Positions 1-9,379 of a stretch of DNA of 64,000 bases are shown piece by piece; position 1 is the stretch's first letter, and the number at the start of each line of letters is the position of its first letter. Location of the stretch: positions 17,559-81,558 of the forward strand of contig JAJFGG010000062.1 in assembly GCA_021776235.1 (NCBI GenBank), written 5' to 3'. The stretch is from Alphaproteobacteria bacterium (lineage in GTDB: Bacteria > Pseudomonadota > Alphaproteobacteria > GCA-2731375). Position numbers and translations under genes: made by a program. Below the pieces are notes generated by a model. It saw only the letters and a program-made list of their open reading frames with translations. It was not told where the DNA came from and did not search any database.

Positions 1-1
1 C

Positions 2-847
2 AACCGCCTCACGCCTGTGCGTGTCTGGGGCCCGGATGGCGTCAAGCCGGAATGGGGCACCAAGGCCTGGGTTAGGAATATGGAGAAGATGTGGGCTTGG
101 GAATCCGCGACCCGCGGCGCCGTTGTCGATCCGCGCGGCCTGGAGCTCGAAGTCAACGAGTTTGACTGGACAGCGATGAACGGCCTTATCTACGATGAAA
201 ATAGCGTCGTCGTCCGAACCGTTCCAGCGATCCATGGCGAACAGTCCGTCAGCTTCATACTGGAATGGAATGGCTTGAAGTTCGCTTTCTCCAGCGACAC
301 CCTGCCGTCCGCGGGCTGGCGCGATTTTGCGGCCGGCGCGGATCTGGCGATCCACGAATGTTTCTTAACGCCCGAACTCATGATGTCGAAGCTGGGTATG
401 GCGCCGTCGGAGGCGATCTTTGTAGGTACGCAAGGACACACCTCGGCGCAGGCTTTTGGTAAAATCATGACCCTGACCAAACCCCGGCTCGCGGTTTGCT
501 ATCACTTCCAGAACGATTTCGACACCGGCCCATTGGTGCGCGCGGACATTCGCAAGACCTACGACGGGCCACTCGAACTGGCCCAGGACTTCATGGTCTG
601 GAATGTGACCAAGGAAGAGATTCGCACCCGTATGGCGGTTCCGAATCATGAGGGCTTCCCCGCGCCGCCGCAGCGTCAGAAGCAGCCGCCGGACTCGATG
701 GCGATCCTGAAATTTAGCGAAACGACGATCAAGAGCATCGAGCCGGAATCCGCCGCCGTCACCAACGCCCAAATTGAGGCGTTCAACAAGCGCAACGGTA
801 CGAACATCAAACCAGGACTAACCGGAATACCGTTCAGAAACAAGTAA
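2..847 (+). CDS. MBL-fold metallohydrolase, C-terminal part (cut by window edge)
   Basis: The reading frame is open to the first base of the window, so the true start and the N-terminal HxHxDH metal motif lie outside it. The visible 280 or so residues show late metallo-beta-lactamase features: an Asp-Leu-Ala-Ile-His-Glu stretch following a Ser-Ser-Asp-Thr segment (metal-binding region), a GHTSA motif whose His fits a distal ligand, and a CYHFQND segment near the end of the fold. The family includes tRNase Z-like and arylsulfatase-like hydrolases; the substrate cannot be told. A GTG at position 17 could be mistaken for the start but lies inside conserved sequence. The gene converges on the helicase encoded on the other strand. 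Confidence 0.75.
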   Translation, partial: NRLTPVRVWGPDGVKPEWGTKAWVRNMEKMWAWESATRGAVVDPRGLELEVNEFDWTAMNGLIYDENSVVVRTVPAIHGEQSVSFILEWNGLKFAFSSDTLPSAGWRDFAAGADLAIHECFLTPELMMSKLGMAPSEAIFVGTQGHTSAQAFGKIMTLTKPRLAVCYHFQNDFDTGPLVRADIRKTYDGPLELAQDFMVWNVTKEEIRTRMAVPNHEGFPAPPQRQKQPPDSMAILKFSETTIKSIEPESAAVTNAQIEAFNKRNGTNIKPGLTGIPFRNK

Positions 848-916
848 TACAGAGGCCTCATGGCTAAGTGTCCGATGGCGGCCATGTCCACCGCCCCCGT
901 CAGAACGTCGCCGGCG

Positions 917-3664
917 TCAATCGGTAAGAAATTCGCGGGTTTCCTTGATCGCCTCGGCCAGGCCAATGCGCTGGATTTCGACACCGGCGGGGAAGGCGGT
1001 GGTCAGCCGGGTCGGCAGCATGGCGTCCAGCATGACGAAAACGCCCTTGTCGGCGGCCCGGCGCAGCAGGCGGCCATAGGCCTGCTTCAGGCGCAGGCGG
1101 GCGATCATGTCGTCATAACCGGCGCCGAAGCTTTTCTTGCGGGCCCGGTGCAGGATATCCGGCCGCGGCCAGGGCACCCGGTCAAAGACAATCAGGCGCA
1201 GGGAGCGGCCCGGCACATCGACGCCATCGCGCACCGCATCGGTGCCCAGCAAACAGGTATTCTCCTCGGCCCGGAAAATATCCACCAGGGTCCCCGTATC
1301 CATGGCGTCCACGTGTTGGGCCAGCAGCGGTATGCCGGCCTCGTCCAACGGCTTGGCGATGCGTTCATGGACCGCGCGCAGGCGCTGTATGGCCGTGAAC
1401 AGGCCCAGGGCGCCGCCCCCTGCCGCCAGAAATAATTCACGATAGGCCGCCGCCACCTGATCGGGCCGGTTACGGTTGACGTCGCGGACCACAAGGATAC
1501 GGGTGGCGCCGGGATAATCGAAGGGCGAGGCCAGGCTGGCCCGCATCGCCGGCTGCGCCAGATGCAGGGCGCCGGTACGGACCTCCGCCGCAGTCCAGTC
1601 TTCCGGGGCATCGGGCGGGTTGTCGCGCAGGGTGGCCGAGGTGATCAGTACGCCGTGCGCCTGGCGCAGCACCGCCTCGGCGAAGGGCTGGCTGGGATCA
1701 ACCCAATGGCGGTGCATGCCCACGTCCCGGTCGCGCCCGGCCTGGCGTTCTATGGCGAACCAGTCAACGAACAGGCCCGGCGTTTCCTGGCCTAGATCCA
1801 GCAGCATGGCGCGCCAGGCCTGGACCATATCTGCCCGGCGCTTGAGGCTGCGGGCCGCGGCCTCGATCCGTAGCCGCGAGGAGGTATCCAGTTCGTCGGC
1901 CTCGTCATCCAGACGGGCCAGCAGGCGGCGGCCCAGTTCCAGCAAGGGACGGCGCAGGGCCTCAAAGCCGGCGGCAGCTTTGTCTGCCGCCTGCAAAAGC
2001 TCCGTCGGCGGCTCCACGACCGAGACCTCAAGGCCGTAGGGAGAGCGGTCATTGTCAACCCGGGCCAGGACCACGTGGCGGACCGCGGCCAGAAAGGCCT
2101 CCATGGGTCCGCTGGCGGCGCCATCAGCCAGCCGTTGCAGCCATCCCGGCCCGGCCAGAGCGGCGGCGGCGCGAAGCGAATTCTGCAGCAGGACCAGGTC
2201 ATCATCATCGACGATCAGGTCGCCGATCCGTGCTTCCAAGCCACGGGCCCGCCCACGTCCGCCGCGCCCGCCTTCGGTGCCCAACAGCCAGCGGCGTAAT
2301 TCAGCCCCCTCGCTGCCCGCCACGTGGGCGGCAAAGGCGCTGTCGGCGGCGTCAAAGACATGATGGCCCTCGTCAAAAACATAGCGCAGGGGCAATTGCT
2401 CGCTGCCCGCCTCCAACACCGCGCGGATCATCACCAGGGCATGATTGGCGACAACGATTTCCGCCTGCAGGGAGTCCCGGCGGCTGCGCTCGATAAAGCA
2501 TTTCGAATAATGGCGGCAGGCGGAATAGATGCATTCACCGCGGCGGTCGGTCATGCCGGCAATGGTGCCGCCGCCGAACAGGGTCGCCAGCCAGGCAGGG
2601 AAATCGCCACCTACCATGTCCCCATCTCGGCTGTGTTCAACCCAGCGTGCGATCAGCCCCAGGGCAATGGTGCCACCGGGAGAGGTCGCCAGGGCCTTGG
2701 TGGCATCCTCGAAATTCAGCAGACACAGGTAATTTTCCCGGCCTTTGCGGACCACGACGTTGCGGCGTTTCTGTTTTACATCCGGGTACAGGCGGTCCAG
2801 TTCGCCATCGATTTGTCGCTGCAGGTTGCGGGTATAGGTGGAAAGCCAGACCGTGCCGCCGTTCTTACGGGCCCACAGGCTGGCCGGTGCAATATAGCCC
2901 AGGGTCTTGCCGACACCGGTGCCGGCCTCGGCCAGGACCAGGCGCGGCATATCTACCTCCTGACGCGGCAGAAAGGCGCCGGCGGCGGCGGCGGCGTAAT
3001 CGAACTGTTGCGGCCGGCTTTCGGCCCCGGCGCCGATCAATGCCGCCAGTTGTTCGCGGGCGGCATCCGGGCTGATGGCGTGATCGCCGGGCGCGGGGGG
3101 CGGCGGGCCGTCCTCACGTTCCGGCAGCCGTTGCCAGGCATTCATGGCGCCGCCCAAGTCGCCGTCCGCGCCGCCCGATGGTATGCCCAGGGCCGCCAGA
3201 ACCGCCGGCCCCCAGCGCCAACCGGCCCGCGCCATGGTCATGGCCAGGGCGCCCAAACGTTCATTCCGGCGCTCCTGCCTTTCGCGGCCCGCGGTCAGTT
3301 CCGCCAACAGCGCCCGGGCCGCGCCCTGCAGCGCCATAGCGCTGTCCGCGGCGTCCCCGGGTGGGGCCAGGTTCAGGGCAATTGCCAGGCCGCCGGGCGT
3401 GGGCAGGCAGAATTGCGCCGGACGGGTAAAGGCAAACAGTTCGAGGATGTCATAGGCGGCAAGTGACCTTGCGCCCAACCGGCGGGCCGTGGCCAGGGCA
3501 TGACAGACGATGGGCAATTCGTCCCTCGCTTTGGCGATTGCGGCCGCGCCGGTCAGTTCTTCGATCTCTCCATCCGTGCTCAGCCAGGTGGTCAGGCGCG
3601 CGCCCGCCACCAGGGCCGGGGCGGCAAAATCAGGCTTTTCGGAATTTCGGGTCGATGTGGGCAT
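917..3664 (-). CDS. ATP-dependent DNA helicase, DinG/XPD-like, Fe-S type
   Basis: This is a superfamily 2 helicase of about 915 residues. From the ATG chosen here, Walker A (AEAGTGVGKT) lies near 246-255 and the DEGH Walker B box near 431-434. Four cysteines near 314, 378, 383 and 389 lie between them, as expected for the [4Fe-4S] cluster of XPD/DinG enzymes. A TSATLRD motif marks the second RecA domain. The family unwinds 5'-to-3' during repair and resolution of R-loops or G-quadruplexes. A GTG 39 bases further upstream (position 3703) would also fit; neither start has a clear Shine-Dalgarno. About 240 residues precede Walker A, longer than E. coli DinG, so the exact subfamily is open. Confidence 0.88.
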   Translation of the reverse strand: MPTSTRNSEKPDFAAPALVAGARLTTWLSTDGEIEELTGAAAIAKARDELPIVCHALATARRLGARSLAAYDILELFAFTRPAQFCLPTPGGLAIALNLAPPGDAADSAMALQGAARALLAELTAGRERQERRNERLGALAMTMARAGWRWGPAVLAALGIPSGGADGDLGGAMNAWQRLPEREDGPPPPAPGDHAISPDAAREQLAALIGAGAESRPQQFDYAAAAAGAFLPRQEVDMPRLVLAEAGTGVGKTLGYIAPASLWARKNGGTVWLSTYTRNLQRQIDGELDRLYPDVKQKRRNVVVRKGRENYLCLLNFEDATKALATSPGGTIALGLIARWVEHSRDGDMVGGDFPAWLATLFGGGTIAGMTDRRGECIYSACRHYSKCFIERSRRDSLQAEIVVANHALVMIRAVLEAGSEQLPLRYVFDEGHHVFDAADSAFAAHVAGSEGAELRRWLLGTEGGRGGRGRARGLEARIGDLIVDDDDLVLLQNSLRAAAALAGPGWLQRLADGAASGPMEAFLAAVRHVVLARVDNDRSPYGLEVSVVEPPTELLQAADKAAAGFEALRRPLLELGRRLLARLDDEADELDTSSRLRIEAAARSLKRRADMVQAWRAMLLDLGQETPGLFVDWFAIERQAGRDRDVGMHRHWVDPSQPFAEAVLRQAHGVLITSATLRDNPPDAPEDWTAAEVRTGALHLAQPAMRASLASPFDYPGATRILVVRDVNRNRPDQVAAAYRELFLAAGGGALGLFTAIQRLRAVHERIAKPLDEAGIPLLAQHVDAMDTGTLVDIFRAEENTCLLGTDAVRDGVDVPGRSLRLIVFDRVPWPRPDILHRARKKSFGAGYDDMIARLRLKQAYGRLLRRAADKGVFVMLDAMLPTRLTTAFPAGVEIQRIGLAEAIKETREFLTD

Positions 3665-3759
3665 GGTTGCGGCACTATAGGCCCGGAAGGTATGGCTCAC
3701 CACCGGTTGACGTGGCTGATTTATTCCCTAATGTCCCAGCCCCGCAAGGATAGAACATC

Positions 3760-5346
3760 ATGACAAAACATTCGGAAATCGCTGCCGAAAGCAAGGCTTG
3801 GCCGTTTCACGAGGCGCGCGCGCTGCTGAAACGGGTTGGCGGGCAGACACCGGCAAAGGGGCACGTGCTGTTTGAAACCGGCTATGGCCCCTCGGGACTA
3901 CCCCATATCGGCACCTTTGGCGAGGTGGCGCGAACCTCCATGGTGCGCCGGGCCTTTCACGAACTATGCGACATTCCGACCCGGCTGGTGGCGTTTTCCG
4001 ACGACATGGACGGCTTGCGCAAGGTTCCGGATAATGTGCCCAACAAGGAGATGTTGACCCGGTATTTGGAGATGCCCCTGACCCAGGTGCCGGATCCATT
4101 CGGTACTCATGACAGCTTTGGCGCCCACAACAACGCCCGCCTGCAGGCCTTTCTGGATCAGTTCGGCTTTGACTATGAATTTGTCAGTTCGACGGATTGC
4201 TATCGCGCCGGTACCTTCGATGCGGCCCTGACGGCGGTGCTGCGGGAATATGACAAGGTCATGAAAGTGATCCTGCCGACCCTGGGCGCGGAACGCCAGG
4301 CGACCTATAGCCCATTTTTGCCCGTCTGCCCGGATACCGGTCGGGTCCTACAAGTGCCGATCATCGCGCGGGACCTTGAAGCGGGCAGCGTTACCTACGA
4401 GAACGACGCGGGCCGCAGGGTCGAGGTGCCGGTGACGGGCGGGGCGTGCAAGCTGCAATGGAAGGCGGATTGGGCCATGCGCTGGTTCGCTCTGGATGTG
4501 GATTACGAGATGTCCGGCAAGGACTTGATCGAGTCCGTGCGTCTGTCATCCAAGATTTGCCGCATCCTGGGCGCCCGTCCGCCGGAAAGTTTTACCTATG
4601 AATTATTTCTGGATGAAAACGGCGAGAAGATCTCCAAATCCCGGGGCAACGGCCTGAGCATCGAGGAATGGTTGCGCTACGCGGCGCCGGAAAGTCTGTC
4701 GCTGTATATGTTCCAGCAGCCGCGCCGGGCCAAGCGGTTGTTCTTCGATGTCATCCCCCGGGCAGCGGATGACTATTTGCGGTTCCTGGACAGTTACCAT
4801 AACCAGGATGTTGCGGAGAAGCTGGCCAATCCGGCCTGGCATATACATGGCGGCCAACCGCCCCAGGAAGATGTGCCGTTGACGTTCGCCCTGTTGATGA
4901 ACCTGGCCGGGGCCTGCAATTCCGAGGACGGCGAGGTGTTGTGGGGCTTTATTTCGCGCTATGCACCCGGGGCCACGCCGGAAAATCATCCCATGCTGGA
5001 TGCTCTGGTGGGTTATGCCATCAACTATTACCGGGATTTCGTAAAGCCGCACAAAACCTACCGCCAACCAAATGATCAGGAACGGGCCGCAATGGAAGAC
5101 TTGCTGACCGCTCTGGATGGGATGGACCCCGGTCTATCGGGGACGGAAATCCAGAACCAGGTTTATGAAATCGGCAAAGCGCATGCATTCGAGAATCTGC
5201 GCGACTGGTTCAAGGCGCTGTACGAAGTGCTGTTCGGTCAAAGCCAGGGGCCCCGGTTTGGCTCCTTCGCCGCCCTGTATGGCGTGGCGGAAACGGCGGC
5301 GCTTGTGCGCCGGGCCCTGGCGGGCGATGATTTGGCAGCCGATTAA
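3760..5346 (+). CDS. lysS: lysine--tRNA ligase, class I
   Basis: A cytosolic enzyme of 528 residues that charges tRNA-Lys. It is a class I synthetase: the HIGH-type signature PHIGT is at residues 48-52 and the KMSKS loop appears as KISKS at 290-294, followed by RGNGLS. Class I LysRS is typical of Archaea, spirochaetes and many Alphaproteobacteria, where it replaces the class II enzyme; this supports the alphaproteobacterial placement. The ATG follows an AAGGA with about nine bases spacing. It is divergent from the helicase, and the 95-base gap must hold both promoters. The length is normal for the family and no motif is missing. Confidence 0.95.
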   Translation: MTKHSEIAAESKAWPFHEARALLKRVGGQTPAKGHVLFETGYGPSGLPHIGTFGEVARTSMVRRAFHELCDIPTRLVAFSDDMDGLRKVPDNVPNKEMLTRYLEMPLTQVPDPFGTHDSFGAHNNARLQAFLDQFGFDYEFVSSTDCYRAGTFDAALTAVLREYDKVMKVILPTLGAERQATYSPFLPVCPDTGRVLQVPIIARDLEAGSVTYENDAGRRVEVPVTGGACKLQWKADWAMRWFALDVDYEMSGKDLIESVRLSSKICRILGARPPESFTYELFLDENGEKISKSRGNGLSIEEWLRYAAPESLSLYMFQQPRRAKRLFFDVIPRAADDYLRFLDSYHNQDVAEKLANPAWHIHGGQPPQEDVPLTFALLMNLAGACNSEDGEVLWGFISRYAPGATPENHPMLDALVGYAINYYRDFVKPHKTYRQPNDQERAAMEDLLTALDGMDPGLSGTEIQNQVYEIGKAHAFENLRDWFKALYEVLFGQSQGPRFGSFAALYGVAETAALVRRALAGDDLAAD

Positions 5347-5372
5347 AAAAACCAAAATGGAGGGATAGGCGG

Positions 5373-6221
5373 ATGGAAACCCTGGCGACGGGATACGGCC
5401 TGATCGAAGGGCCGGTGTGGGATGCCAACCGCGGATTGATCTATGCCGATGTTATCAACGGCGGCGCCTATTGTCTGGCTACTGACGGCAGCATCACTCA
5501 GGTAATCGAACATCGCCGGGGCATGGGCGGCATGGCCCTGCATGAAAATGGCGGCCTGGTGGTTTCGGGACGGAACATATCATTGAAGCCGGCGGACGGC
5601 GGCGCGACCGTGCTGCTGTTGTCCGACGACCCTGAAGGCGGCCGGATTGGCTTTAACGATATTACCACTGACGCCAAGGGCCGTATCTATGCCGGGGCGC
5701 TGGCCTTTAGACCCGTGGGCAGCGACGAGACGCCAAAACCGGGTGATCTGTTTTGTATCGATCTGGACGGCAGCGCCCGTGTGGTCGGTAACGACGTGAT
5801 GCTGACCAATGGCCTGGGCGTCTCGCCCGACGGCAGCAAGCTGTATCATTCGGAGTCCCTGCGCAATCTGGTGCGGGTCTATGATGTTTCCGCAAACGGC
5901 GATCTTGGGCCGCACCGCACCTTTGCCGCCATCGCCGATGGCATACCCGACGGCCTGGCGGTGGCGGTGGACGGCAGCGTCTGGGTCGCCATCGCGCACG
6001 GCGCCCGGGTCGACGTGTTCGAACCGGACGGCAGCCTGCGCCGCAGTATTCCCTGCCCGTTACCCATGGTCACCTCGGTCTGTTTTGGCGGTGACGATCT
6101 GATGGATTTCTACGTCGTCACTGGTTCGCGGGGTGCGGACCGGGACGATGCCGGCACGGTCTATCGCATGCGCGCCGATGTGGCCGGTCTGCCCCTGGCG
6201 CCGGCCGCCGTCGCCGTCTGA
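5373..6221 (+). CDS. SMP-30/gluconolactonase/LRE family protein
   Basis: A 282-residue six-bladed beta-propeller protein with the SMP-30 pattern: a GLIEGPVW start, GRIYAGAL, an N-G-L-G-V-SPDG motif around the middle, and a PDGLAVAVDG blade. These supply the Glu, Asn and Asp residues that bind the divalent metal in this family. Members hydrolyse sugar lactones or related esters in the cytosol. A GGAGGGATAGGCGG stretch just upstream supplies the ribosome-binding site. It lies 26 bases after lysS on the same strand, so co-transcription is possible. The substrate is unknown. A second family member lies at 13473-14471. Confidence 0.85.
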   Translation: METLATGYGLIEGPVWDANRGLIYADVINGGAYCLATDGSITQVIEHRRGMGGMALHENGGLVVSGRNISLKPADGGATVLLLSDDPEGGRIGFNDITTDAKGRIYAGALAFRPVGSDETPKPGDLFCIDLDGSARVVGNDVMLTNGLGVSPDGSKLYHSESLRNLVRVYDVSANGDLGPHRTFAAIADGIPDGLAVAVDGSVWVAIAHGARVDVFEPDGSLRRSIPCPLPMVTSVCFGGDDLMDFYVVTGSRGADRDDAGTVYRMRADVAGLPLAPAAVAV

Positions 6222-6344
6222 TGGCAGGCTTGTCCTGAATTCAACGAAACTAGGCAAAAAAGAAACCAGAGAAACGTCCCATTGCAGTATTATGTATGCT
6301 AATCCATTACCCGCGCCGATTGCTATTCATACTGGGGCAGAAGA

Positions 6345-6800
6345 ATGAGCCGATTGCATTTCCGGTTGTTGTTTTTTCTGACCGGACTGTTCGTCTTTCG
6401 GGTCGTGGCTCAAATGGTTCAAGCTACATTCCCTAACTCGCTATTACCGCCATTTCAGGCATGGCACGGGGCCGTCCTGCCCTATCCGATGCTGGTCGCC
6501 GCCCAGATCGCCATCGTCATAACAATGGCGATCATAACCTTTCGGGTGAGGACAGGTGCTATTGTCCCTAATCCATGGAAACATCGTACCTGTTTTGCGT
6601 TTGGCGGTTTCTATTTCTCTTTTATGGCGTTCCGCCTGTTTTCTGGATTCACTTTCCTTGCTGACCATCCTTGGTTCTCAAAACACTTGCCGGCATTCTT
6701 CCACATGGTTTTGGCAATCTTTGTTTTGACGCTTGCTCATTACCTTTACCGAAAGGCTTTGGCGGCAGCGCCTTTGTCCAGCAACCGTGGTGCCATCTAG
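6345..6800 (+). CDS. small four-TM membrane protein, unknown function
   Basis: 151 residues, very hydrophobic and aromatic-rich, with about four predicted membrane segments (roughly 5-25, 45-65, 82-105 and 118-138). I do not recognise a named family. Base composition is AT-richer than the flanking genes. Its TAG stop at 6798-6800 overlaps the ribosome-binding site of the next gene, so it looks like the first gene of a five-gene coupled run ending near 10545. Its position suggests a membrane role linked to the hydroxylase that follows, but that is inference from adjacency only. Confidence 0.7.
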   Translation: MSRLHFRLLFFLTGLFVFRVVAQMVQATFPNSLLPPFQAWHGAVLPYPMLVAAQIAIVITMAIITFRVRTGAIVPNPWKHRTCFAFGGFYFSFMAFRLFSGFTFLADHPWFSKHLPAFFHMVLAIFVLTLAHYLYRKALAAAPLSSNRGAI

Positions 6801-6810
6801 GAGAAACGGT

Positions 6811-7698
6811 GTGGTAAACACAAGTGTTGGTGCAAAAATTATGAGTGCCGCATCATATCCTGCGGTCATCATGCTTGGTTTTGCTGTTTATACAACACTT
6901 GCCAAACTGGGACTATCAGTAACAGTTGCGTCATATGTAGGGGCGCTCGTCGGTGCGATCCTTATTACGTTGCTCGAAATCAATCTTCCTTATCGGCAAG
7001 ACTGGATCCCCGATGCAAGAGAGATCGGTGTGGATGCCTTATATATGATTACTGTACAGGTCGCTCTACCGTTTTTTGTATCAATATCTATTGTGGTCGC
7101 TCTGTCCGATTATCTGAAAGGGAACGGATATGCCGTCCAGCGTATTTGGCCGCATGACATCCCTGTCGCGGCACAAGTTTGCTTGATGCTTTTAGTAGCC
7201 GATTTTCCCAGGTATTGGTTGCATCGGGCATTCCACAAATTCAAGCCTATGTGGCGATTTCACGCGGTTCACCACTCTCCGCATCACCTCTACTGGTTAA
7301 ACGTCGGTAGATTCCACCCTATTGAAAAAGCAATTCAATACGCAGTGGACGCATTGCCATTTGCGCTGATGGGGCTTTCGAAGGAGGTCCTGGGCGCATA
7401 TTTCGTTTTCTATGCGATTAATGGTTTTTTCCAGCATTCTAACTGCCGCGTCCACTTGGGTCCACTAAACTACATTGTGAGCGGCCCTGAACTTCATCGA
7501 TGGCATCATTCGGAGTTATCGAAAGAGTCCGACACGAATTTTGGCAACAACTTGATTATATGGGACCTCTTATTTGGAACCCGAATTCTTCCTAGAGACC
7601 GATCTGTTGGCCCACTCGGATTGGTTAATCGCCAGTACCCTACTAGTTTTTTTGCGCAAATGAAATCCCCATTTATAAAAGATTTGGAGGGTGGGTGA
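6811..7698 (+). CDS. sterol desaturase / fatty acid hydroxylase family protein
   Basis: An integral membrane di-iron oxygenase of 295 residues from the chosen start. The three histidine clusters are HRAFH at 138-142, HAVHH at 151-155 and HRWHH at 229-233, which is the standard arrangement of the fatty acid hydroxylase superfamily. Members hydroxylate or desaturate lipid chains using O2. I chose the GTG at 6811 because AGGAGA ends about six bases before it; an in-frame ATG at 6733 lies inside the upstream gene and is less likely. The stop overlaps the GTG start of the GH3 gene (GTGA), indicating translational coupling. Codon use is AT-richer than the surroundings. Confidence 0.87.
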   Translation: MVNTSVGAKIMSAASYPAVIMLGFAVYTTLAKLGLSVTVASYVGALVGAILITLLEINLPYRQDWIPDAREIGVDALYMITVQVALPFFVSISIVVALSDYLKGNGYAVQRIWPHDIPVAAQVCLMLLVADFPRYWLHRAFHKFKPMWRFHAVHHSPHHLYWLNVGRFHPIEKAIQYAVDALPFALMGLSKEVLGAYFVFYAINGFFQHSNCRVHLGPLNYIVSGPELHRWHHSELSKESDTNFGNNLIIWDLLFGTRILPRDRSVGPLGLVNRQYPTSFFAQMKSPFIKDLEGG

Positions 7699-9374
7699 AG
7701 CGATCTATGACCATGCAATCGAGTTACATCGGCCACCAGGTATTGAAGACTATATTGAGTTTGACGCAGGGTCTCTATCACCGTCGACTGATTAAATGCT
7801 CAAAGAACCCGCGTCATGCTCAAGTTAACATTTTGAAAAAAATCTTGGCGACGAACGCGAGGACGGAGTTCGGCAAGCACCATGGATTCAAGAGAATTAA
7901 TGATGTCAACGACTTCAGGAAAGCGGTAGCCATCCACCGGTATGAAGATCTTCGGTCATATATCGAACGTCAGGAACTAACGGGCGAATCGTGCCTCACA
8001 TCGGCCTCACCTGTTTACTACCACCGTACGAGTGGAACAGTCGGTGAACCGAAGAATATTCCCGTTACGAAATCAGGATTGACCCGCATTAAGCAGCATC
8101 AGCAATTGTCTGCTTATACCGCGTCTAAGGGGTCAGAAATCTTTCGTGGAAAGGTTTTTGGCATAACAGGTCAGGCAATTGAGGGAAGGATGGCTGGTGG
8201 AACACCCTTTGGCTCGGCTTCGGGCTTGATCTACCAGAACCAGTCGAAGCTAGTGCGCGCAAGGTACGTATTACCGCCGGAAGTATCGGAAATTGAGAAC
8301 TATGAGACTCGATACATAGTGATGGCTATCTACGGTCTCGCGGAGCCGTTTGTAACTTGTATCGGAACCGCCAATCCTTCAACATTGATAAGGCTCTTGT
8401 CGGTAATTAATCAAAACATAGATTTGATTTTGGATTCAATCGCGGCAGGGCGTTTGCCCGACACATTTCCCAGAATTGCCAAATCTGATAGCGATCTGAG
8501 TCCTAACGCTCAACGGGCCGAGTATTTGCGGACCAGATGCATTGACATCGAAAAGCTAACCTTTTCGGACATCTGGCCAGAGCTTAAAGGCATCGTTACC
8601 TGGACAGGTGGAAGTTGTGCCGTACCGCTTCGACGTCTGACGGGCTTGCTCCCGGATAATCACATGATCATTGAGTTAGGCTATGTCGCAAGCGAAGTCC
8701 GGGGAACCGTCAACGTGGATGTGCGCAACAATCTTTGTCTGCCGACGCTCATGGATACATATTTTGAGTTCGTTGAACGGGAATCATGGGAGCAGGATAC
8801 AGGAGATTTTCTTTCCCTACATGAACTCGAGGACGGGCGTGAATATTACGTATTCGTGACCACCTCAGAAGGTCTCTATCGATACGATATGAACGACATC
8901 GTGCGTGTGACCGGAATGCTGAACGAGACGCCAATTTTTGCATTCGTTCAAAAAGGTAAGGGCGTCACCAACATTACAGGAGAAAAACTTCATGAAGCGC
9001 AGGTCCTGAATGCCGTCATGGCCACGTTAGAGGAACGGGACATCCAATCAAATTTCTTCATTATGCTCGCTGACCAAGAAGACGCGGGGTACACACTGTA
9101 CGTTGAGACGGCTTCAACAACTGATCGAATAGAGACCGAGTTATCGAATGCACTGGAAAGGTATTTGCGCGCCGCAAATATTGAGTATGACGGAAAACGG
9201 GCGAGCGGAAGGCTTGCCTCGTTAGTCGTCCGATGGCTTCCAAATGGCACCGGAGACAAGTACCGGTCATATTGTGTGTCAAATGGTCAGCGAGACGCTC
9301 AATTCAAATACCTTCATCTTCAATACGCACATGAATGCTCGTTCGACTTCAATGCGCTTGCGTTATCTCGGTGA
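7695..9374 (+). CDS. GH3 auxin-responsive promoter family protein (acyl-acid amidosynthetase-like)
   Basis: A 559-residue ANL-superfamily adenylating enzyme of the GH3 type. Visible motifs are the nucleotide-binding loop TSGTVGEPK at about 112-120, a GLYRYDMND motif at 393-401 that matches the GH3 GLYRY(R/D) signature, and ITGEKLHE near 427-434, where GH3 proteins switch conformation. Plant GH3 enzymes adenylate a carboxylic acid and conjugate it to an amino acid; bacterial members are largely uncharacterised. The GTG start overlaps the upstream stop and follows GGAGG; an ATG at 7707 is the alternative. The neighbours (lipid hydroxylase, racemase-like enzyme) suggest an amide-forming biosynthetic step. 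The substrate is unknown. Confidence 0.85.
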   Translation: MKRSMTMQSSYIGHQVLKTILSLTQGLYHRRLIKCSKNPRHAQVNILKKILATNARTEFGKHHGFKRINDVNDFRKAVAIHRYEDLRSYIERQELTGESCLTSASPVYYHRTSGTVGEPKNIPVTKSGLTRIKQHQQLSAYTASKGSEIFRGKVFGITGQAIEGRMAGGTPFGSASGLIYQNQSKLVRARYVLPPEVSEIENYETRYIVMAIYGLAEPFVTCIGTANPSTLIRLLSVINQNIDLILDSIAAGRLPDTFPRIAKSDSDLSPNAQRAEYLRTRCIDIEKLTFSDIWPELKGIVTWTGGSCAVPLRRLTGLLPDNHMIIELGYVASEVRGTVNVDVRNNLCLPTLMDTYFEFVERESWEQDTGDFLSLHELEDGREYYVFVTTSEGLYRYDMNDIVRVTGMLNETPIFAFVQKGKGVTNITGEKLHEAQVLNAVMATLEERDIQSNFFIMLADQEDAGYTLYVETASTTDRIETELSNALERYLRAANIEYDGKRASGRLASLVVRWLPNGTGDKYRSYCVSNGQRDAQFKYLHLQYAHECSFDFNALALSR

Positions 9375-9379
9375 CTTGA

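Noticed and set aside
2324..3466. Long open frame on the plus strand opposite the helicase gene (380 codons)
   Set aside because: It lies wholly antisense to a gene with clear helicase motifs; high G+C makes such shadow frames common, and its translation shows no family pattern.
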